Positions 57,715-64,000 of a DNA stretch of 64,000 bases are shown here, piece by piece (positions within the stretch are counted from its first letter, which is position 1; every line of letters starts with the position of its first letter). Position numbers and translations under genes: made by a program. This DNA is from Conchocele bisecta. Its lineage: Eukaryota > Mollusca > Bivalvia > Lucinida > Thyasiridae. The notes below the pieces were generated by a model. The model saw only the letters and a program-made list of their open reading frames with translations. It made no database searches and was not told where the DNA came from. Location: the NCBI GenBank assembly GCA_029237695.1, contig CM055273.1, positions 61,617,968 to 61,681,967 of the forward strand. Reading direction: 5' to 3'.

Positions 57715-60700
57715 AAGGGTGAGGTAAGAAGGTGTGTGGGAGGAGTCAAAAACAAAAAGATTTGGAAATTGACTCCGAAACCTGACTAGATAGCTTGGCT
57801 ATGATCCAACTAAGAAAACAAAAGTTAAATTTTAAAAATTGGTCCAGTATTTCTATAATTCAAAAAATATTCCCCATGTTAAACCCCCCATAGACATCTT
57901 CACTTGTGAAGATGTCTATGGGGATTTAACATGGGGAAATTGTTTTTTCGCAATAAAATCAATATTTTACCAAATTTTTCGAAATAAAAAGATTCTGGCA
58001 TTGGTGACAATTTAAATTTAGTTCAGCCAGCAATCCAGATTCTTACTTAATATCAGATCTGGAGCCAGACTGGCATAAACATCATATCTCCATTCACAGC
58101 AACCTGTGGATGCGATTTGTCTTTATTGGCTGAATGGTGAAAATCGTAGGCCTTAATCGGACTGTACAGCGGATCTGGGCCTACAGTTGTCACAAGGGTC
58201 TTTAAATTCTACAGGGGAGCGTTCCGCTGAACTATTTGAGACTATACTTCACAGAGTATCAGTACTGTGGTTCACTAACGTAACAGATTTGCATCTACAT
58301 GTCCCTAGGACATGAAATATACTTTCATAGTACATGTATTTCCATCCCACTGATCTGTCTGATGATACTTTAAACTGTGGTCCTGTCCCTATATGACCTT
58401 AGCTGTTGCTGGGAAGTTAAATCCCATTCATTTCATCTACATGTACCTATATAGTTCATTCAATGTGGAATTTCTACTGTGTCATCGTTTCCTCATTTGT
58501 GGCTTTGACTGGAGAAATGGGGTTTATGGGTTTTATGGGTTTTGCGACCAGTGTAGATCCAGATCAGCCTGTGCATCCGCACAGTCTGATCAGGATCTGC
58601 ACTGTCCGCCATACCATCAATGAAACACCCGTCTGGCGTCATGCTTCTAACAAGCGATCTAGATCATTCTCAGACTTACAGGAGTGAGCTATTTGATCAG
58701 GTCACAAATCCCATAAGCCCAATTTCCCCTGTCACAGCCACATATCAATATTCGTCTGTTCCAGGGTATATGATCTGCAGAGAGAAGGGCATGCTTTCTC
58801 CACAGTGGAGGACCTGGTTAATGCCATGGACCCATCGTTGGTCGCCATGGCTAAGAAGTCCACTCGCACATTGTTCAAAGAGGAAGGCTTCTCAGATATA
58901 TTTATCGACGAGTTCATGTCCAGTGCCATGCGGATTAACTATGGTCAGGACGTGGATATACATGGTTTTGCTGGTATGTTGCATGTGGGACGCTCACAGA
59001 CAAAATGGAACTTGTGGCATTTGTGTGCTGTGCAGATCTTTATTATCATTGAAGCATACAATCAAAATCGATGTTAAATGCGGAAATACAATCAAAATCT
59101 ACCTACAAGAGCTATCTTTATTTATTTTCTTATCAGCATCGTGCCTGAAGGGAAATGGCCGACGTGTTTAGTTTACAGGTCACATGATCCGCACAAATAT
59201 ACCCGGTTGTAAGACAGTTTCTGATTTCTGATCTCTGCAGCCGATGATTTTCTGTGATGTTATCAACAAATGTAAACAAATGTGTTGCTGTCTTCGAGAT
59301 CAGATGCTGATAAGAAACTAAATAAAGATAGCTCTTGTAGGTAGATTTTGATTGTATTTCCGCATTTGACATCTATAACTAGTATTACTCGATTGAAAAA
59401 GGATTCTTGAAATCCCGATCTGGCTTGTTCAGTTTAGTCCTGAGAATTTGAGACTGCTACTGCTACTGCTTCTGCGTTTAAAATGCTGATTATGTGTCGG
59501 TTTTATTAGGCGCAGGTAGTCATTAGCTCTGTGTAGTATAATACATTATCCTATCAACATGCCGATAGCCTGTGTAGCAAGGTAGTCTGTTTATCAGATA
59601 ACATTTCAATTTAATCAGTCGGCGTGTATTTGGTCAATTGGCAACTAGGGACTTGATAAATATAGAATACCAGATAAGTGTCTTTTGATATCAAGTTTAT
59701 CAGGCAAGGCTAGGAAACACGTAGGAATTCCAAGGCTTACCTAGGAATTCCTACTGTTTCCGAGACGAGTCTGATATGCTTGATATCAAAAGACACATCA
59801 TGGTATCAGGTAACGTTTTAAGCTACAGAACAAGCAAATATTACATGTTTTTTGTTGAAAATGACGCAGACCTGTTTCCGTGACGTAATTCCACTGACGT
59901 CATTGGGCAATGAAACGTCAGTTTTCAATTCTTTGTAACCCGGATATTCGTAGACATTATTTATATGTCAGTATGCATTCGACCAATAAAAAAGCTTGTT
60001 GCCCAATAAAATACAATACATGTACTTATCATTTCAAACATATTGTAAAACATCTTATACCTACCCAACACTTCTTAACCTTACTTGATCAATTTGATAT
60101 CGAATGCCATTACCCAGATGTCCTCTGTTTACAGGAAGTATCTCAATGGCGGGTGTAGAACAGGGTTTGTGGAACGTTGTCGGGGGCAACCATAAAGTCC
60201 CAGAAGGCCTCTTGAAGGAAGCTAGTGCCAATGTGATACGTGGTGAAGTCACTGGAGTGTCTTTATCTAGCGAAGGCTCCCCACCGGTCTACCAAATAGA
60301 CTACCTACCAGGCACATCCAAGTCCATAGATGATCTCAAATCCAAGGAATATGATATCGTTATTTTAGCCACGCCAATTTATAAACAAATGACAAATATA
60401 AAATTTGAAGATTTCCAATCAGATATTAAGCCAGTGAATAATGACTTTCACTTAACGGTAGCCACATTTATCGAAGGATTTCCGAACACATCTTATTTTG
60501 GTTACGATAGTTTAAGTGAATTTCCAACAGTATTTTTGACAAACAACCAAGACGTGTTTTTCAATGCTTTTATGAAGATGAAAGCGTGCTCGTTGGAGGA
60601 AACGACAACACCAGTGTATAGGACGTTTTCCAGGCAGGTTCCCAGCACGGACCAACTGAAGCAGCTGGTGCCGGAGTGGTCAGACCTACGGGTCGTCAAC

Positions 60701-60928
60701 TGGAAAGCTTACCCCAAATATCCATCGTCTGTTGAGTTCCCGTCGTTTACCCTGCATGAGCAGATGTACCACGTTAATGCAATAGAAATGGCAGCTTCTG
60801 CTATGGAGATGAGTGTTATTGGTGCTAAAAACGTCGCCTTATTGGCATATTACCGCTATACTGGGCAGTATGATAAAATTGACGAGGTTTTAACAAATAT
60901 AGATGATGGCATTAAAACTGAGTTGTAG
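56516..60928 (+). CDS. PCYOX1: Prenylcysteine oxidase (PCYOX1-like), 5'-incomplete gene
   Basis: Four exons (56516-56722, 57227-57407, 58765-58973, 60135-60928) join in consistent phases into about 462 codons plus stop. The family are FAD-dependent thioether oxidases that cleave farnesyl- and geranylgeranyl-cysteine left by degradation of prenylated proteins, yielding cysteine, the prenyl aldehyde and H2O2; the mammalian enzyme is lysosomal. IVGAGIGGTSAAYFVREL is the dinucleotide-binding fold, followed by VYEKERVGGRLAPV, SYNAGGTVLHPDNIYM, GKMGIYNGEDVVF, LAKLFWRYGMDIYN, FMSSAMRINYGQDVDIHG, GLWNVVGGNHKVPEGLL and the C-terminal HVNAIEMAASAMEMSVIGAK, all collinear with vertebrate PCYOX1. About 35-45 N-terminal residues (signal peptide) lie in an exon not found. 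It ends with KTEL as the human protein does. Confidence 0.94.
57227..57407 (+). CDS. PCYOX1: PCYOX1 exon
   Basis: The acceptor attttgaag precedes the exon and the donor gtgaac follows. It encodes GLSRDHNVDGGKMGIYNGED through YNIRTWVREKALKHFN and ends in phase 2. Confidence 0.93.
57505..57990. mobile_element. Foldback MITE (family M), right end truncated
   Basis: Same left end (ctgtctgtttcacgaaagct) and arms as 38922-39490, but it stops at gaaataaaaag. A 33-nt G run (57681-57713) stands where the other copy has five G. It lies in a PCYOX1 intron. Confidence 0.75.
57681..57713. repeat. 33-nt poly(G) tract inside a MITE
   Basis: Uninterrupted G run. The homologous site near 39105 reads catgggggaaaaag. 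Confidence 0.95.
57991..58499 (+). other. PCYOX1 intron sequence
   Basis: No recognised feature between the truncated MITE and the foldback repeat. Confidence 0.4.
58500..58740 (+). repeat. Foldback repeat (family F), best-preserved copy
   Basis: The ends tggctttgactggagaaatg and aatttcccctgtcacagcca are inverted. The core has gaccagtgtagatccagatc and ccgcacagtctgatcaggat. It ends 24 bp before the exon at 58765. Confidence 0.75.
58765..58973 (+). CDS. PCYOX1: PCYOX1 exon
   Basis: The acceptor tgttccag precedes the exon and the donor gtatgt follows. It encodes VYDLQREGHAFSTVEDLV to FMSSAMRINYGQDVDIHGFA. The acceptor lies 24 bp after the end of a foldback family F copy. Confidence 0.94.
59070..59373. 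mobile_element. 304-bp foldback MITE in PCYOX1 intron
   Basis: About 72-bp inverted arms (gatgttaaatgcggaaatac ... aagagctatctttatttatt) at 59070-59141 and 59302-59373. It contains no gene. Confidence 0.8.
59667..59806. repeat. 140-bp palindromic repeat in PCYOX1 intron
   Basis: ataccagataagtgtctttt and cttgatatcaaaagacac are inverted, with an inner pair gtaggaattcc / aggaattcctac. Confidence 0.7.
60135..60928 (+). CDS. PCYOX1: PCYOX1 terminal exon
   Basis: The acceptor gtttacag ends at 60134. The exon encodes SISMAGVEQGLWNVVGGNHK through DYLPGTSKSIDDL, DIVILATPIYKQM and HVNAIEMAASAMEM to TEL-stop; 264 codons including stop. Confidence 0.95.
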
Positions 60929-60953
60929 TGCACTAGTCAACTAGTATTGTATA

Positions 60954-61251
60954 CCAGTAGCCTATTTCATCAACATTGCAAAGTATACTTCTCTAGCAAA
61001 GTATACATTGAGGAAGGAATTTTCAATTGAAGGATAAATTCATGATTTTTTATTATACTGAATTTATTACATTATCACTGTCATTTTGGCTGTGATAATG
61101 TAATAAATTATTTATAATAATTCTGCATACTTTTAATCATCAAATATACGCAATGGTTAGTTCTATATGAAATAATGCATTTCGGGAGAAATAAATGATT
61201 ATTCCCTCAAAGTATACTTTGCTAGATAATGTTGATGAAATCGGCTACAGG
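60954..61251. mobile_element. 298-bp MITE immediately after the PCYOX1 stop
   Basis: Inverted ends ccagtagcctatttcatcaa / ttgatgaaatcggctacagg with repeated gcaaagtatac inside each arm and a central hairpin (cattatcac ... gtgataatg). It starts 26 bp after the stop codon. One end of another copy lies at about 18165-18245. Confidence 0.75.
61102..61107 (+). terminator. Candidate PCYOX1 polyadenylation signal inside a MITE
   Basis: AATAAA 174 bp after the stop, within the MITE. Another AATAAA lies near 61189, also in the MITE; none occurs between the stop and the MITE. Confidence 0.4.
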
Positions 61252-61264
61252 GCCCAGTTATATC

Positions 61265-61660
61265 AAGTCAATATATGGTATGATGTCTTTATATTGAGGC
61301 GAAACTTCAATATATGATATCATGATGTCTTTATATTGAGGCGAAACTTCAATATATGATATCATGATGTCTTTATATTGAGGCGAAACTTCAATATATG
61401 CTATCATGATGTCTTTATATTGAGGCGAAACTTCAATATATGATATCATGATGTCTTTATATTGAGACGAAACTTCAATATATGATATCATGATGTCTTT
61501 ATATTGAGGCGAAACTTCAATATATGATATCATGATGTCTTTATATTGAGACGAAACTTCAATATATGATATCATGATGTCTTTATATTGAGACGAAACT
61601 TCAATATATGATATCAAGATGTCTTTATATTGAGGCGAAACCTCAATATATGATATAATT
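61265..61660. repeat. Nine tandem 42-bp units
   Basis: The unit tgatgtctttatattgaggc plus gaaacttcaatatatgatat repeats with single-base variants (gagg/gaga). Because 42 is a multiple of three, the minus strand is open for 119 codons with a 14-residue period; I do not regard it as a gene. Confidence 0.95.
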
Positions 61661-61679
61661 TAGCACTGGTACCTACATC

Positions 61680-62567
61680 TACTAGCTTCTATATGGAATC
61701 TTGTACGTCTCTTGTATTATTAAAAGATAGGAAGGACTTGCTGGATTCATATTAAATCAATAAATCATATCGAAATAACACGACGCGGTAGATAACGTCG
61801 CAAAAAAAAAGATCAATGCCATTATTATTCATGTTTTGTAACTGGCTTCAAATCTCCTGTAAGTCGCCATCTCTTGGATAGCCGTGACGTCACAGTGCGC
61901 GGCCGTGTACAAGCACATCACCTAATCTGGAAAATGGGAGCTGGTCGAAACTGCCACTGGTCAAAATGATCCCAGGTAAAAACGGGACCTATTTGACCAA
62001 AACATCCCCCAAGTTTAAAGTATTAAATATATAATCGGATTAATAAATTAACAAAATCGTATAATACATTACTCACGAATTGAAACAATCATATCCATGA
62101 TAATGAAGTCTCATGCACTGGTGTGTTCTTCTGTACCATACTGACATTTTATTAATAATTTTGTGGGAGATTTCCACCTCAAACAATTATGACATATACT
62201 TGTCCATTACAAAACTGACAGGATCATGTTTGCAACCAGCAAAATCCAAATTCTACAGTACGATACCGTACCATACAATGTCAAATGAATGGTGTAGTCC
62301 CAGATCAGATTTTATTTGCTGAATATAACTGAAATGAAAGTAAAAATACAATTTTGCCAAACCCAGAAGCAGGATCTACCTAATGAAATATCTAATTCGT
62401 ATGACAGCAACAAGTGGTGTTTTCTCCTGTGCTGTGTAAATATGTTTTACAACCAGCAGAAACATCCCTGGGGCTAACCAGGGGCCTACAATATCTTTGA
62501 AATTCAGATGGCAGTATATGACACTCTTAGATGTGGAATATGGTCCACTATGTTATTAAACCTGGCA
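61680..62567. other. Intergenic, no gene recognised
   Basis: No exon-like segment. A CRE-like cgtgacgtcacagtg occurs near 61884. Confidence 0.35.
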
Positions 62568-62788
62568 TGTTGTCTCTGCCACCAGTATAGAGCTAGATCA
62601 GCCTGCAAAAGCAGCAGTTTACAATTTGCACAGTCTGATCAGGATCTGCACTGTTCACCATTCCATCAATGAAACACATGTCGTGCTTCTAAGCAATATA
62701 TATCATTACCAGGCTACAGAAGTGTGATATTTGATCATGAGCTATACTGGTCACAAATTCCAAAACCCCATTTCTCCAATCACACCCA
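62568..62788. repeat. Foldback repeat (family F) copy
   Basis: It shares gatcagcctgc, cagtctgatcaggatctgca and the inverted terminus ccccatttctccaatcacac with the other copies. The left terminus is degraded. Confidence 0.6.
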
Positions 62789-63038
62789 GAAATGTGTAGT
62801 CCCCGTTACACAACCCTGGGGGCAGGTACACAAGCCCACCGTGACGTAGTTGTAATGCGTATCACATGATTTTAATGGAGGCAGCCTAAAATCTCCAGGA
62901 AGTGGAGAACGCATGAATAATGGAAATTTAAAACAAAATATCTGTGGGATTATAATAAATACAAGTCGAGTAAAGCCACGATATGTCTTTAATATAACTA
63001 TCTAATGCAAATGTATCGGTTTTGGGGAGTGTGTTTAA

Positions 63039-63546
63039 AGGTACATGCCCACGCAGTAGGCACAAAATGTTTTTTATATCAGAGACATCATCTGAGACAT
63101 TTTCTGGCAAATTAAACTTCATTCACCATTACCCCACGTATTGATTGACACTATTATACATTTTATATCAGAAGTAAATTTCCACACTGATATCAGGGGC
63201 GATAACCGTGTTTCCTTAAAACGTTAACGGACATTACTATTTATTCTCTGTATTTATTTTTCGATGTGCAATGATCCTACTTTATAATCTGTCGTAAATA
63301 TTATTTTTTCAGGTGACGCATTTAATTAGTATAAATAATTAAAAAATAGCATGCCTCATTTGCATATGAAAACACATGTCGCCTGATACCACCGCGCTTC
63401 ACTATCAGTAAAATAAATATTACTAAATGATTATACCTGTATAACGGGCATTCGTAAGTTTTAGAACGGGTGGAACAGTGACACTATTATACACTTATTT
63501 AAATCATATAAAGAACCATTTGTGCCTACTGAGTGGGAATGTACCT
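63039..63546. mobile_element. 508-bp TTAA-flanked MITE
   Basis: Inverted ends AGGTACATGCCCACGCAGTA / agtgggaatgtacct, about 28 bp. TTAA lies at 63035-63038 and 63547-63550. The TTAA target is shared by piggyBac and Kolobok elements. An inverted partial copy is at 2628-2990. Confidence 0.7.
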
Positions 63547-63649
63547 TTAATGTGTCTGAAACCTACTGAAATATCCTCATTTTAATCATGACCCTGTTCA
63601 CCCAGTCATTAATAGCACATGTTCAATAATATTTAATTGTATCCCCTGG

Positions 63650-64000
63650 ACTCCGTCGGGGGATACTATGGATTTGACAGCGTGCCGCGTCCGCGTCCGC
63701 GTCCGCGTCCGCCGCAGACACTTCTTGTCCGGAGCATAACTCGAACACCCTTTGGAATATTTTCATGAAACTTCACACATGCATAGACCACGACCCGAAG
63801 GTGTGTCGCACACAAGAATGACAACTCTTGCATAGCTAATTTTTGAGTTATCTCACTTTTTTGTTTCTCGCACTGATTTCGTGTCCGGAGCATAACTCCA
63901 CCACCCTTTCGAATATTTTCATGAAACTTCACACATGCATAGACCACGACCCGAAGGTGTGTCGCGCACAAGAATGACAACTCTTGCATAGCTAATTTTT
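63650..64000. repeat. Pearl-like tandem repeat of about 165 bp, running off the window
   Basis: It starts at gtatcccctggactccgtcg and a cgtccgcgtccgcgtccg run, followed by two units matching 45575-45890 (aacaccctttggaatatttt, catgcatagaccacgacccg). Confidence 0.8.

Overview
This is animal genomic DNA: spliced single-copy genes with GT/AG introns sit in a background of interspersed and tandem repeats. Gene content (VHL, prenylcysteine oxidase, a PdxS/SNZ-type vitamin B6 enzyme) and the repeat style (foldback MITEs, roughly 160-170 bp pearl-like tandem units, low-complexity phantom reading frames) suggest a mollusc, most likely a bivalve. Species is inference.

Three host genes are supported. 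(1) A PdxS/SNZ pyridoxal 5'-phosphate synthase gene on the + strand, 18672-23704, with four in-window exons; the exons for about the first 66-70 residues were not found. (2) A two-exon VHL gene on the - strand, 42279-40496, apparently complete (173 aa). (3) A prenylcysteine oxidase (PCYOX1-like) gene on the + strand, 56516-60928, with four in-window exons; the signal-peptide exon was not found. These genes do not form a pathway.

Most of the rest is mobile DNA. The outstanding element is at 29253-35717: 6.46 kb, near-identical inverted repeats of about 574 bp, a 3-bp target duplication (ATG), and a broken reading frame of about 1,525 codons. The frame encodes two zinc-binding modules, a DDE-transposase-like region and a C-terminal XPG/FEN1-like nuclease module, consistent with the Academ superfamily. 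It is inserted inside an older, decayed THAP/DDE_Tnp_4 (Harbinger/ISL2EU-like) transposase gene whose halves lie on either side.

Other elements: an EnSpm/CACTA-like relic at 5712-10446 with subterminal repeat arrays and a DUF4218-like fragment; a 2.5-kb element at 14193-16723 with 31-bp TIRs; a 5'-truncated LINE inside the first in-window PdxS intron; and many MITE or foldback families, several with clear target duplications (6 bp, 9-10 bp, TTAA).

Layout: 1-5700 repeats and MITEs; 5712-10446 EnSpm-like element; 10447-18671 repeats plus the 2.5-kb element; 18672-24024 PdxS; 24025-28440 repeats and minisatellites; 28562-36343 nested transposons; 36344-40495 foldback and duplicated elements; 40496-42279 VHL; 42280-54540 repeats, with large tandem arrays from 45.5 kb on; 54541-56500 palindromes; 56516-61107 PCYOX1; 61250-64000 repeats. 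No CRISPR, operon or prokaryotic feature was seen.
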